Shown: one piece after another, positions 8,194 to 16,446 of the stretch
Position numbering within the stretch: position 1 is the first letter of the stretch
Layout: the number at the start of each line of letters is the position of its first letter
From: Terriglobia bacterium
GTDB taxonomy: Bacteria > Acidobacteriota > Terriglobia > Bryobacterales > Bryobacteraceae
Assembly (NCBI GenBank): GCA_021325175.1
Contig: JAJPHS010000050.1
Location: 1 to 56,209 of the forward strand
Length of the DNA: 56,209 nt
Reading direction: 5' to 3'
Notes under the pieces: model-generated
Databases searched by the model: none
What the model saw: only the letters and a program-made list of their open reading frames with translations
Told to the model about the DNA's origin: nothing
Position numbers and translations under genes: made by a program

Positions 8194-9640
8194 CTTTTTC
8201 CCGGCCTCCGCGGAATATCTGCGCATTCTGCCGGAGATCCTTCTGACGCTGTTCGGCGTGGCGATTATGTTTTTCGAAGCGGTGCTGAGCGAGGCGCGGA
8301 AGCGGATTTTCGCGCCGCTCGCCGCCGCGGGATTGGGCGCGGCGCTGGTTGGATCGATCGTCGCCTACGGCTCGCCCGGCGCCGCGTTTCACGGCATGAT
8401 CATCGTCGATGGATTCGCGACGTTTTTCCGCGTGCTGGTGGTCGCCGCCGGTTTGCTGGCGGTGTTCGCCTCGGCCGAATATTTGTGGCGCGAAAATCAT
8501 CCGGGCGGCGAGTTCTATGCGCTGATTCTGTTCAGCGTGGCCGGGCAATCGATCATGGCTTCGGCCAACGAGCTGATCGTGATCTTCATCGGCCTGGAGA
8601 TTTCCTCCATCGCGTCGTATATTCTGGCCGGGTATCTGCGCGACGATCCGCGCAACAACGAAGCGGCGCTGAAATATTTTCTGCTGGGATCGTTTGCCAC
8701 AGCGTTTCTGCTGTATGGCGTGGCCTGGATCTACGGGCTGACGGGCTCCACCAATTTGGAAGCGATCCGGCTGGCGCTTTCCGCCGGCGGCGCGCCGCCG
8801 CTTCTGCTGACCGGCGCCGCGGCGGCGCTGATGTTCGTGGGCTTCGGCTTCAAAATTTCCGCCGCGCCATTCCAGATCTGGGCGCCCGATGTTTATCAAG
8901 GCGCGCCGGCGCCGGTGTCGGGGTTTCTGTCGGTGGGACCGAAGGCGGCCGCCTTCGCGATTCTGATCCGCACCTTTGAGACCGCGTTCGGGCCGATCGC
9001 CCACGACTGGCAGCCCCTGATGTGGGTGTGCGCGCTGGCGACGATGATCGTCGGCAACTTCGCGGCGATCCAGCAGTCGAACATCAAGCGCATGCTCGCC
9101 TACAGCTCGATTGCGCACGCCGGCTACGTGCTGATCGCGGTGACGGCGGCGTCGCAGACCGGCGCGGCGGCTGCGATGTTCTATCTGGCGGCTTACGCGT
9201 TCACCAATTTCGGCGCCTTCGCCGTGGTCACGCACGTGGCGCGCAAGGGCGAACGCTACGTCAAGATCGACGATTTCGCGGGACTGGCCCGGCGGCAACC
9301 GGGAATGGCCGCGATGCTGGCGATTTTTCTGTTGTCTCTGATCGGCGTCCCGCTGACCGGCGGATTTTTCGGGAAGTTTTACATCTTCAAGGCGGCGTTG
9401 GATTCCAACCTGGTGTGGCTCACCGTGCTCGGCTTGTTGAACAGCGCGGTGGCGGCGTATTATTACCTGCGCGTTCTGGTGGTGATGTACATGAAAGATC
9501 CGGACGGCGCGGCGGAGTCGCTGCCCTCGGCCGGACCGGCGTTGAAGCTGGCCGTGTACGGGTCGGCGATCGTGACGCTGCTGCTTGGCATTCTTCCGGG
9601 CTTCGTGCTCGATTTCGCCAATCGCGCGGCGTTGCGGTAG
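8183..9640 (+). CDS. nuoN: NADH-quinone oxidoreductase subunit N
   Basis: Third antiporter-like subunit of complex I (485 aa), last gene of the operon in this window. Seen are FIGLEISSIASYILAGYL (key Glu), APFQIWAPDVYQGAPAPV and NIKRMLAYSSIAHAGYVLI, all in family order. The start GTG 8183 lies inside the end of nuoM and gives the usual N-terminus (SAEYLRILPEILLTLFG). A new promoter begins 11 bases after its stop, marking the operon end; no strong terminator hairpin is visible. Confidence 0.95.
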   Translation: MPASFFPASAEYLRILPEILLTLFGVAIMFFEAVLSEARKRIFAPLAAAGLGAALVGSIVAYGSPGAAFHGMIIVDGFATFFRVLVVAAGLLAVFASAEYLWRENHPGGEFYALILFSVAGQSIMASANELIVIFIGLEISSIASYILAGYLRDDPRNNEAALKYFLLGSFATAFLLYGVAWIYGLTGSTNLEAIRLALSAGGAPPLLLTGAAAALMFVGFGFKISAAPFQIWAPDVYQGAPAPVSGFLSVGPKAAAFAILIRTFETAFGPIAHDWQPLMWVCALATMIVGNFAAIQQSNIKRMLAYSSIAHAGYVLIAVTAASQTGAAAAMFYLAAYAFTNFGAFAVVTHVARKGERYVKIDDFAGLARRQPGMAAMLAIFLLSLIGVPLTGGFFGKFYIFKAALDSNLVWLTVLGLLNSAVAAYYYLRVLVVMYMKDPDGAAESLPSAGPALKLAVYGSAIVTLLLGILPGFVLDFANRAALR

Positions 9641-9650
9641 CATCGTTTGC

Positions 9651-9679
9651 TTGACCGGCGCCAGTGCTTGCCCTAAACT
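9651..9679 (+). promoter_or_regulatory. Sigma-70-type promoter implying a leaderless mRNA
   Basis: TTGACC (9651-9656), a 17-base spacer and TAAACT (9674-9679) match the -35/-10 pattern with ideal spacing. The next gene's ATG starts at 9686, 7 bases after the -10, so transcription would begin at or next to the start codon. There is no usable Shine-Dalgarno sequence. Confidence 0.55.
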
Positions 9680-9685
9680 CAGGCA

Positions 9686-10474
9686 ATGCATGCGCGAGCT
9701 TTCGCACTGCTGATTGCGGCCGCGATGGCCCGGGCGCAGCCCGGATATCCGCCGCCGCGCGACGCCGCCGGCAAGCCCGACCTGAGCGGCATCTGGCAGG
9801 TGATGAACACGGCGGACTGGAATCTGGAGGGTCACGCCGCCTCCGCCGGGAACCTGCCGCAACTCGGCGCGATCGGAGCGATTCCGCCGGGCGAGAGCGT
9901 GGTGGAAGGCGGAACGATTCCTTATCTGGCTGAAGCGGCCGCGCGGCGAAAACAAAATTTCGCCAATCGCTGGACCGCCGATCCCGAGATCAAGTGCTAT
10001 CTGCCCGGCGTCCCCCGCGCCACTTACCTGCCCTACCCTTTTCAAATCGTGCAGTCGCAAAAAACGATTCTGTTCAGCTACGAATACGCCGGTGCGGCGC
10101 GCATCGTGAACATGGATTCGAACAAACAGGCGCCGATCGATAGCTGGATGGGGTGGTCCAACGGGCATTGGGAAGGCGACACGCTGGTGATCGACGTCAC
10201 CGGATTGAACGACAAGACGTGGTTCGATCGCGCGGGAAATTTTCACTCCGCCGCGCTGCGCGTGACCGAGCGATACCCGCCGCGCGGCGCGGGAATGCTC
10301 AATTACGAAGCGACGATCGACGATCCGCAAACATTTTCGCGGCCCTGGAAAATCCGCATGATTCTTTACCGGCACGAGGAAGAGAACGCGCGGCTGCTGG
10401 AGTTCAAGTGCGTCGAATTCGTGGAAGAATTATTGTACGGGCATCTCCGGAAGAAGACGGGAGGCAAGCCATGA
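9686..10474 (+). CDS. Secreted protein of unknown function (paralogue of next gene)
   Basis: 262-residue protein with an N-terminal signal peptide (MHARAFALLIAAAMARA, cleavage near AQP). The mature start KPDLSGIWQVM and the core GHWEGDTLVIDVTGLNDKTWF followed by FSRPWKIRMILYR define a family seen repeatedly in Acidobacteriota secreted proteins of unknown role. The neighbour at 10471 has the same architecture (GRWEGDTLVVDTTNF, WTRPWTAQITLAR), so the two arose by duplication. It overlaps that gene in an ATGA junction and is driven by the promoter at 9651. No catalytic motif is recognisable. Confidence 0.85.
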   Translation: MHARAFALLIAAAMARAQPGYPPPRDAAGKPDLSGIWQVMNTADWNLEGHAASAGNLPQLGAIGAIPPGESVVEGGTIPYLAEAAARRKQNFANRWTADPEIKCYLPGVPRATYLPYPFQIVQSQKTILFSYEYAGAARIVNMDSNKQAPIDSWMGWSNGHWEGDTLVIDVTGLNDKTWFDRAGNFHSAALRVTERYPPRGAGMLNYEATIDDPQTFSRPWKIRMILYRHEEENARLLEFKCVEFVEELLYGHLRKKTGGKP

Positions 10475-11430
10475 ACGTTTGGCGCGCGCTGATTGCCGCG
10501 ATCGTTTTGAGCGCGGCGGCGTGGCCGCAGCCCGCGGCGCTTCCGCGAACGCCGCACGGCGATCCGAATCTGGAAGGCATCTGGACCAGTGCTTCCGTGG
10601 TCCCGCTGGAGCGCCCGGCGGAGCTGAACGGCCAGGAGTTTTATACGCCCGCGGAGGCCGCCGAAAACGCGAAACGCGTTTTGGGCATTTCGAGCTGGGA
10701 GCGGCTCGGCGCGCAGGCGCGCGAGCACTACAATATGTCGCAATACGGGTTGGATCTGAGTCAGGTGAAGGTGGCTTCCACGCTGCGTACTTCGCTGATC
10801 GTCGGTCCGGAGGGGCGCGTGCCGCCGTTTACGGCGGAAGCCCGGCAGCGGCTGGCCGAGCGCGCGGCGCGCAATCGCGGGCATCAGTTCGACGGCCCGG
10901 AAAATCGCCCGCTTCAGGAGCAGTGTCTGATGTATTCAACCGAGGGTCCGCCGATGCTGCCTTCGGCGTACAACAGCAATCTGCAAATCGTGCAGGATGC
11001 GCGGCACGTGGCGATCGTGCAGGAGATGATCCACAGCACGCGCGTGATTCCGACCGACAACAGCCCGCATCTGGCGCCGGAAATCCGCCAATGGGCGGGC
11101 GATTCGCGCGGGCGCTGGGAAGGCGACACGTTGGTGGTAGATACGACGAACTTCACGGACCGGACGGCGTTTCGCGGATCGACCGAGCATCTGCATCTGA
11201 TCGAGCGGTTCACGCGCGTCGACGCGGATACAATTCTGTACGAGTTCACCGCCGAAGATCCGCATACCTGGACGCGGCCGTGGACGGCGCAGATCACGCT
11301 GGCGCGCATCGAAGGACCGATTTTCGAGTTCGCCTGCCATGAAGGAAATCTCGGGATCGCCAACACATTGAGCGGGGCGCGCGCCGCGGAAAAAGCGGCC
11401 GCCGAGGCCGCGCGAAAGGAGTCCAAATGA
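10471..11430 (+). CDS. Secreted protein of unknown function (paralogue of previous gene)
   Basis: 319-residue protein with a signal peptide (MNVWRALIAAIVLSAAAWPQ). It carries the same start (DPNLEGIW) and WEGDTLVVD core as the 262-residue neighbour, plus an insert around residues 50-150 that includes ENRPLQEQCLMYSTEGPPMLPSAYNSN. The ATG at 10471 is chosen because it forms an ATGA overlap with the preceding stop and starts a clean signal peptide. The C-terminus is Ala/Glu-rich and its stop overlaps the next ATG. Function unknown; co-translation with a DUF6152-like protein suggests the three act together in the periplasm or outside the cell. Confidence 0.85.
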   Translation: MNVWRALIAAIVLSAAAWPQPAALPRTPHGDPNLEGIWTSASVVPLERPAELNGQEFYTPAEAAENAKRVLGISSWERLGAQAREHYNMSQYGLDLSQVKVASTLRTSLIVGPEGRVPPFTAEARQRLAERAARNRGHQFDGPENRPLQEQCLMYSTEGPPMLPSAYNSNLQIVQDARHVAIVQEMIHSTRVIPTDNSPHLAPEIRQWAGDSRGRWEGDTLVVDTTNFTDRTAFRGSTEHLHLIERFTRVDADTILYEFTAEDPHTWTRPWTAQITLARIEGPIFEFACHEGNLGIANTLSGARAAEKAAAEAARKESK

Positions 11431-11819
11431 AGCTCGCGCCCTGTCTGTTGCTGCTCGCGCTGGCTCGGCTTGAAGCACACCACTCGTTTGCCGCGGAGTT
11501 CGACGTGAACAAGCCGGTGAAGCTCCATGGCACGGTGACGGAGATGGACTGGATCAATCCTCACTCCTGGATTCATCTGGATGTGAAGGACGCGGACGGA
11601 AAAGTCACGAGCTGGATGATCGAGGGCGGAAGTCCGAATGCGCTGCTTCGCCTGGGATTCAACAAATCGGCGCTGCCGAAGGGGAGCGAAGTGGTGGTGG
11701 CGGGTTTTCGCGCCAAGGACGGCTCCAATCGCGCGGTCGGCCAGTCGGTGTCGTTCGCCGATGGACGGAAGCTGTTTCTGGGCGGATCGGCGCCGGGCTC
11801 AAGCGGGGGCGAGAAGTGA
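11427..11819 (+). CDS. DUF6152-like secreted protein
   Basis: 130-residue protein with a signal peptide (MKLAPCLLLLALARLEA) and a mature start AHHSFAAEFD. It continues with VKLHGTVTEMDWINPHSWIHLDV and a DGRKLFLGG end, the pattern of the DUF6152 family, an OB-like small periplasmic domain of unknown function. The ATG overlaps the preceding stop, so it is the third gene of the 9686 operon. The conserved HHSF and WINPHSW motifs could bind metal, but that is speculation. Confidence 0.85.
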   Translation: MKLAPCLLLLALARLEAHHSFAAEFDVNKPVKLHGTVTEMDWINPHSWIHLDVKDADGKVTSWMIEGGSPNALLRLGFNKSALPKGSEVVVAGFRAKDGSNRAVGQSVSFADGRKLFLGGSAPGSSGGEK

Positions 11820-11879
11820 TAGAGCCGGCTTGCGCGGCGGGCCGAAAGAGGCGGGTTCCGGGAAAAGAATTTTGACGAA

Positions 11880-11896
11880 TTCCGAAAATTTCGGAA
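11880..11896. promoter_or_regulatory. Perfect palindrome, candidate operator
   Basis: TTCCGAAA-A-TTTCGGAA: two perfect 8-base arms around one central base, a form typical of a dimeric repressor or activator site. It immediately follows a TTGACG hexamer and lies 78 bases before the next gene. Confidence 0.45.
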
Positions 11897-11910
11897 CGCA
11901 AATGTATCAA

Positions 11911-11930
11911 GCCCCGGCATTCCTGCCGGC
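11911..11930 (-). repeat. REP-like palindromic element, copy 1
   Basis: On the minus strand this reads GCCGGCAGGAATGCCGGGGC, identical at 18 of 20 positions to the element at 42673-42692. It is internally palindromic (CCGGC...GCCGG). Confidence 0.55.
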
Positions 11931-11976
11931 GGCGCCTGAATTCTAAACTGGCTGCTCTCGTGCGAGAGCGGGTTTG

Positions 11977-14331
11977 ATGATCTGGCGAGCCGTTTTGTGC
12001 GCCATCGCCGCCGGCGCGATTTACGCGCAGCCTCCGGCGATTTTTTATTCGGATCTGGAGAGCGGTCCGGCGGGCGCCATTGTGACGATTTATGGAAAAC
12101 GTTTCGCCTCCAGCGGCACGATCACGGCGGGCGGCGCGGCGCCGGCGTCCATTTTTTCCTGGTCGGATCGCAAAATTTCATTTCAACTCGGCGCGGGGGC
12201 GGCGACCGGCGCGATCACGGTTCAGAACGGCGCGGGGACCTCGAACGCGGTTCCGTTCGCCATTCGCCCCGGCCGGATCTACTTCGTTTCACCGGGCGGA
12301 AGCGATAACAATCCGGGCGATTTTTCCGCGCCTTGGCGGACCATTCTTCACGCGCGGGATGAGGTTTCGGCGGGCGACATCGTTTATCTGATGGATGGCG
12401 TCGCGCAGACGGGGGACGACGACGGAGGATTCAACGCGTGTTTCACGATCGACTCGATTTCAGGCGCGCCGGGCGCTCCCATCGCCTTCGTCGCTTATCC
12501 GGGCGCGACGGCGACGATCGGAAACGTGAACAGCTCGGGCTGCGATAGCGGGATTCGCAGCGCGGGAAATGGAGAATCGCATTGGGTCTTCGCCGGACTT
12601 GTTTTGCGCGGCGGCACGGAGGCGATGGCGATCGCGCAAGGCTCGGATTGGCGCGTCGTCGCAAACGATCTGTCGTGTCCCAATGGAAATGACGAATCGG
12701 GGTGCCTGGCGACGGAGCAAAGCAGCAACTGGAAATTTCTCGGCAACACGGTTCACGACACCGGGGCGGCGGATGCGACGGCCGAATACCAGGGCGTTTA
12801 TTTTTCGACCGACAGCAACCATATCGAGATCGGCTGGAACACGATCTACAACGTTCATGGATGCCGCGGAATTCAGATTCACTCCTCGCCGCTCGGCGAC
12901 GGCGGCGCGGACGATCCGACCGGTTTCAACCAGTACGACATTCAGATTCACGACAACCTGATACACGATACGCAGTGCGACGGCATCATTCTGGCCACGG
13001 TGGATCCTTCGCGCGGCGCGGTTCAGGTCTATAACAACGTGATTTACAACGCGGGAAAAGGGCCGAATAATCCCGAAAAGAGCGGAAGCTGGAGCTGCAT
13101 CTGCGTTCCCGGATACACCAACAACGGTCCGGAAGGCGGAGGATCCGTTCAGGTGTTCAACAATACGATGTACAACTGCGGATCGTTCGCCAATCCTCCG
13201 TACGCCGATGCGAGCGCGGCGGTCATCAACGGTGGAGGCAACGGAAACCTGACGGTGCGAATGACCAACAATATCGCCGATCAGCCGTCCTCGACGCCTG
13301 CGCCTTATGTGGTGGTCTACGATCCCATCAGCGGCGATGCGTGCGGAAGCGGGCAGAACTGCAACGGCGTTCAAGGGTCGAACAATTTGTTTTTCGGCGG
13401 CGGGGGTCCGCCGGCCAACGCGAATCTCACGCAGAGCTTGAACGCGAATCCGCAGTTTGTCAACGCGAGCCAGTTCGATTTTCACCTGATGGCCGGCAGC
13501 CCGGCGGCTTCGGGCGGAATCACCGAACCGCAGACAACCGATTTCGACGGCATTTCCCTGCCCCAAGGCGCGTCGTATCCGATCGGCGCGTATGCGATTT
13601 ATAGCGGCGCCGCTGCTCCACGGATCAGTTTAAGCTCCATCGCGAGCGCGGCCGGCGGTCCCGCGCGCGCCATCGCTCCGGGAGAGATTGTCACGATTGC
13701 GGGCGGCGGGCTGGGTCCTGCGTCGCCGGCTGCCTTCAGCCTCGATCCGGCGACCGGCGGCATTGCCTCCACGCTCGACGGCACGCAGATTTTTTTTGGC
13801 GCGATCGCGGCGCCGGTTCTGTGGACGTCGGCGGCGCAGGTGCAGGCGATGGCGCCGTTCGAGATTGCCGGACAATCGCAGGTCGCGGTAACGGCGTCGT
13901 TTCAATCCGCGCAGTCGGCTCCGATGACGGTGAGCGTCGCCGCGGCGGCGCCGGGGATTTTCACGATCGACGGCAGCGGCAGCGGATCGGCGGCGGCGCT
14001 GAATCAGGATGGAAGCGCGAACAGCGCGGCCAATCCCGCAGCGGCGGGCTCGGTGATCACGATTTTTTTCACCGGAGGCGGCCAGACGAATCCACCGGGC
14101 GCAACCGGAGCGGTGAGCGCGGCCCCGGCCCCCTTGCTCGGCTCGATGACGGCGGCGGTGGGCGGAAAAACGGCGGCGATCCTGTACAGCGGAGCGGCGC
14201 CGGGGCTGGTCAGCGGAGTGCAGCAGATGAATCTCCAACTCGCCTCTGATACGCCATCGGGCGCGCAGCCGATCACGATTTCGGCCGCGAGCATCGCCAG
14301 CCCGGCGGGTCCGACCATCGCGGTCCGTTAA
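11977..14331 (+). CDS. Secreted IPT/TIG plus right-handed beta-helix protein with Solibacter-type C-terminal domain
   Basis: 784-residue secreted protein. It has a signal peptide (about 1-18, ending YAQ), an IPT/TIG immunoglobulin-like domain (about 20-95), a long right-handed parallel beta-helix (about 97-530) with NN/DN-rich coils such as GVYFSTDSNHIEIGWN, HDTQCDGIILATVDPS and VYNNVIYNAGKGPNNPE, and a C-terminal domain (about 550-784) matching the TIGR03437-type pattern (PGEIVTIAGGGLGP, MAPFEIAGQ, VITIFFTGGGQTNPPGA). TTG 11974 is an alternative start. It is one of three paralogues in the locus (also at 31324 and 37226). Beta-helix proteins of this kind often bind or cleave polysaccharide, but no catalytic residues can be assigned, so the role in EPS processing or adhesion is inference. 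Confidence 0.88.
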   Translation: MIWRAVLCAIAAGAIYAQPPAIFYSDLESGPAGAIVTIYGKRFASSGTITAGGAAPASIFSWSDRKISFQLGAGAATGAITVQNGAGTSNAVPFAIRPGRIYFVSPGGSDNNPGDFSAPWRTILHARDEVSAGDIVYLMDGVAQTGDDDGGFNACFTIDSISGAPGAPIAFVAYPGATATIGNVNSSGCDSGIRSAGNGESHWVFAGLVLRGGTEAMAIAQGSDWRVVANDLSCPNGNDESGCLATEQSSNWKFLGNTVHDTGAADATAEYQGVYFSTDSNHIEIGWNTIYNVHGCRGIQIHSSPLGDGGADDPTGFNQYDIQIHDNLIHDTQCDGIILATVDPSRGAVQVYNNVIYNAGKGPNNPEKSGSWSCICVPGYTNNGPEGGGSVQVFNNTMYNCGSFANPPYADASAAVINGGGNGNLTVRMTNNIADQPSSTPAPYVVVYDPISGDACGSGQNCNGVQGSNNLFFGGGGPPANANLTQSLNANPQFVNASQFDFHLMAGSPAASGGITEPQTTDFDGISLPQGASYPIGAYAIYSGAAAPRISLSSIASAAGGPARAIAPGEIVTIAGGGLGPASPAAFSLDPATGGIASTLDGTQIFFGAIAAPVLWTSAAQVQAMAPFEIAGQSQVAVTASFQSAQSAPMTVSVAAAAPGIFTIDGSGSGSAAALNQDGSANSAANPAAAGSVITIFFTGGGQTNPPGATGAVSAAPAPLLGSMTAAVGGKTAAILYSGAAPGLVSGVQQMNLQLASDTPSGAQPITISAASIASPAGPTIAVR

Positions 14332-14346
14332 TGGCAGCCGGAATGC
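14332..14346 (+). promoter_or_regulatory. Sigma-54-type (-24/-12) promoter candidate before the EPS export genes
   Basis: TGGCAGCCGGAATGC matches TGGCAC-N5-TTGC at 8 of 10 positions, with the invariant GG (14333-14334) and GC (14345-14346) at the correct 12-base offset. It lies just upstream of the SLBB export gene, whose ATGs are at 14364 and 14379. A sigma-54 activator gene lies at the other end of the locus (43438-44832). Confidence 0.5.
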
Positions 14347-14363
14347 TTTTGTAGGCCATCGCT

Positions 14364-14993
14364 ATGCTTTCCAGAAAAATGACTCGCGTGATCGTGTTGG
14401 TTGGAATTGCGGGATTGACGGTTTCGGCGCAGCGGAAAATGATGCCGGATGGCGCGGCTTCCGCATCGGCGGCGGCGACGGCGCCGCGTCCTTCGGCAAA
14501 CGCGCCGTGGCCATATCGGATCGGCCCCGGCGACGTGTTGCAGATCAACGTTTATAAAGAACCGGAAGCATCGCTGGCGTCCGTGGTGGTTCGCTCCGAT
14601 GGAATGGTGGCGCTTCCGCTGATCAAGGAGATTCGCGCCAGCGGGCTCACTCCCGCGGAGCTGGAGCAGCAGATTACCGCCGCGCTCAATCGCATCATCC
14701 GCGACGCCGACGCGACGGTGCTGGTGCGCGAGATCCACAGCGAAAAGATTTACGTGATCGGCGCGGTGCGAAAGGAGGGTCCGATCACGCTGCAAACTCC
14801 GCTGACCGTCCTTCAGGCCATCTCCGAAGCCGGCGGATTGACCGATTATGCCAAGAAAAGCCGCATTTACGTGCTGCGGCGCGAGCGCGACGCGGAAACG
14901 AAAATCCGCATCGATTATCCGGCGGCGCTGAGCGGAAGCCGGCCGGATCAGAACATCCTGCTGCATCCTGGCGACACGCTGGTGGTCCCCTAG
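14364..14993 (+). CDS. Polysaccharide export protein (Wza/EpsE type, SLBB)
   Basis: 209-residue periplasmic/outer-membrane export component. After an N-terminal signal segment comes the poly-export domain opening with YRIGPGDVLQINVYKEPEAS (about residues 49-68), then RSDGMVALPLIKEI, LTPAELEQQI and an SLBB-type region (VIGAVRKEGPI, ISEAGGL, ILLHPGDTLVVP). No lipobox cysteine is visible, unlike Wza. ATG 14379 would give a tidier signal peptide (MTRVIVLVGIAGLTVSAQ) and a more sensible leader behind the sigma-54-like promoter, so the start is uncertain by five codons. It is the first gene of the export block. Confidence 0.92.
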   Translation: MLSRKMTRVIVLVGIAGLTVSAQRKMMPDGAASASAAATAPRPSANAPWPYRIGPGDVLQINVYKEPEASLASVVVRSDGMVALPLIKEIRASGLTPAELEQQITAALNRIIRDADATVLVREIHSEKIYVIGAVRKEGPITLQTPLTVLQAISEAGGLTDYAKKSRIYVLRRERDAETKIRIDYPAALSGSRPDQNILLHPGDTLVVP

Positions 14994-15005
14994 CGGGCGA
15001 AGCCG

Positions 15006-16325
15006 ATGCACAATAAAGTTGCGATTTTCTGTCTGGCCGCCGCGATTTTGCCTTGCGGCGGCCAGAATCTGCTCGAATCGACTCCGCTGGTCGGCCCGCT
15101 GGCCGATGGTTTCCACATCTATCAGATGATGCTTTCGTTCGAATACACGTCGCTGGTGGGCGGGCTGAACGCGTCGGCTCCATCGGCGCTCAACGTGGGT
15201 CCGGATTATACCGGCTGGGCGGGGGGCGAGTTCGCCTACACGCGAAATCGCGCGCGCACGCATTTCAGCATTCTTTACGAGCCGCTGTACTTTCGCAGTT
15301 TTCGTTTTTCATCGCTGCATGGGCTGAATCAGGTGCTGCATATGGAAATGACGCGCCAGGTGACGCCGCAGTGGGCGCTCAACACGGGATTGTCGGCGGA
15401 GGATATCACGATTGAGCAGTTCCTCTTTTCAACTCCGCAGGCCGCAGGGCCCGTGCTTTCCTCCGATCCGAATGAGCAGGCTCCGCCCTCGGGGCAAACG
15501 GGATTGACGGCGATTCAGGCGATTATCTATGGCCAGCGAGTGCTCACCATATCCGGAAGGCTGGGCGTCACCTACAAACCAACATCGAGATTCCGGGTCA
15601 CCTTCGACGGCGAGGGGTCGGATTCGCGCGCGCGTCCGGACCAAAACCAGCCGGTTCCGCAAGCCGCGCTCGAAACGGAGATGGAGACGGCGGAGCTTTC
15701 GTTGGCATACTCGACCAGCCCGCGATCGGAGGCCGCCCTTCGCGCGGACACGCAGCGGCTGCGAAGCTTCGGCGACACGTATACGATCGAGTCGCTCGGC
15801 CTGGGTTTCACCCACAGATTCACGCCGCATCTGATCGGATCGGTGCTGGCGGGCGGCGGAGTCATCACGCCGCTCCGCGCCGGCCCGCTGGTTTCTGGGG
15901 GATCGTCGTGGATCGGCGAAGCGCGTCTCGGCTACGAAGGCCGGGAAAATGTTTTGTCGGCGAACTACAGCCACTTTGCCGGAGATTTCTACGGATTGGG
16001 AGCGACTTCCACCACAACCTTCGCCGGAAACTGGAGCTGGCGCCGATTGGGCCTCAACTGGGGATTGCACGCCTACGCGGCCGAGCAGATCCTCAGCGGC
16101 GGCCTCGCCGCGGGAACCAGGATGTGGCAGGCGAGCGGCGGCGTTTCGCGCGCGGCGGGACGGCAGCTCGTGGTGAGTCTTGATTATTCGTATCTGACGG
16201 GATCGTTTTCTCCCGTTCTGCTGGCGCAAAACGTGAATGGGCAGGCGGCGCGGCTTACGTTTTCCTGGATTCCGTTTCTGCGCGACGCGCCGCCGCTCGG
16301 ATTGCCGCGGGTGGGCGCGCAATAA
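15006..16325 (+). CDS. Predicted outer-membrane beta-barrel protein of the EPS locus
   Basis: 439-residue protein with a signal peptide (about 1-20, ending PCGG). It then shows alternating aromatic/hydrophobic strands such as THFSILYEPLYFRSF, RFRVTFDGEGSDS, LSLAYSTSPRSEAALRA, NVLSANYSHFAG and LVVSLDYSYLTGS, typical of a transmembrane barrel. Exosortase-type EPS loci carry an outer-membrane barrel gene beside the SLBB and Wzz genes, and position and length fit that role. No specific family is recognised with certainty. The stop is followed at once by short competing hairpins (16326-16349). Confidence 0.7.
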   Translation: MHNKVAIFCLAAAILPCGGQNLLESTPLVGPLADGFHIYQMMLSFEYTSLVGGLNASAPSALNVGPDYTGWAGGEFAYTRNRARTHFSILYEPLYFRSFRFSSLHGLNQVLHMEMTRQVTPQWALNTGLSAEDITIEQFLFSTPQAAGPVLSSDPNEQAPPSGQTGLTAIQAIIYGQRVLTISGRLGVTYKPTSRFRVTFDGEGSDSRARPDQNQPVPQAALETEMETAELSLAYSTSPRSEAALRADTQRLRSFGDTYTIESLGLGFTHRFTPHLIGSVLAGGGVITPLRAGPLVSGGSSWIGEARLGYEGRENVLSANYSHFAGDFYGLGATSTTTFAGNWSWRRLGLNWGLHAYAAEQILSGGLAAGTRMWQASGGVSRAAGRQLVVSLDYSYLTGSFSPVLLAQNVNGQAARLTFSWIPFLRDAPPLGLPRVGAQ

Positions 16326-16446
16326 TCCCAAAAAATGGGACGGATCCCAATTTGTGTCGCAAAGTCGAAGGCACGCGCTTGTTAAACCGTGCGGCTATGG
16401 TGGATCGGGGGTGGAAAGAAGCTTGCATGAGGGAGTGCAAACGCTT
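16326..16446. other. 121-base gap inside the EPS operon with short competing hairpins
   Basis: TCCCA (16326-16330), TGGGA (16336-16340) and TCCCA (16345-16349) can pair in two mutually exclusive ways. GCACG (16371-16375) pairs with CGTGC (16388-16392). No convincing promoter was found; GGGAG at 16431-16435 is the ribosome-binding site of the next gene. Confidence 0.3.

Larger units (their letters stand above)
11820..11973. promoter_or_regulatory. Intergenic regulatory region before the EPS locus
   Basis: 154 bases holding three inverted repeats: the palindrome TTCCGAAAATTTCGGAA (11880-11896), a REP-like element (11911-11930) and a short hairpin CTCTCG-tg-CGAGAG (11955-11968) just before the next start. 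TTGACG (11872-11877) abuts the palindrome but no well-spaced -10 follows. It is the likely promoter and operator region of the secreted TIG protein gene. Confidence 0.45.

Noticed and set aside
8141-10375. 744-codon minus-strand open frame opposite nuoN and the next gene
   Set aside because: Same shadow composition, no motif, and it spans two well-supported + strand genes.
11943-11950. TAAACT as a -10 for the gene at 11977
   Set aside because: No acceptable -35 lies 16-18 bases upstream (TCCTGC).
12460-13566. 368-codon minus-strand open frame opposite the beta-helix region
   Set aside because: Arises from strict codon bias in a repeat-like gene; a similar shadow appears opposite the 31324 paralogue.
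16369-16383. GGCAC...TTGTT before the Wzz-type gene as a sigma-54 promoter
   Set aside because: The GG to G spacing is 11 instead of 12 and GC is replaced by GT.
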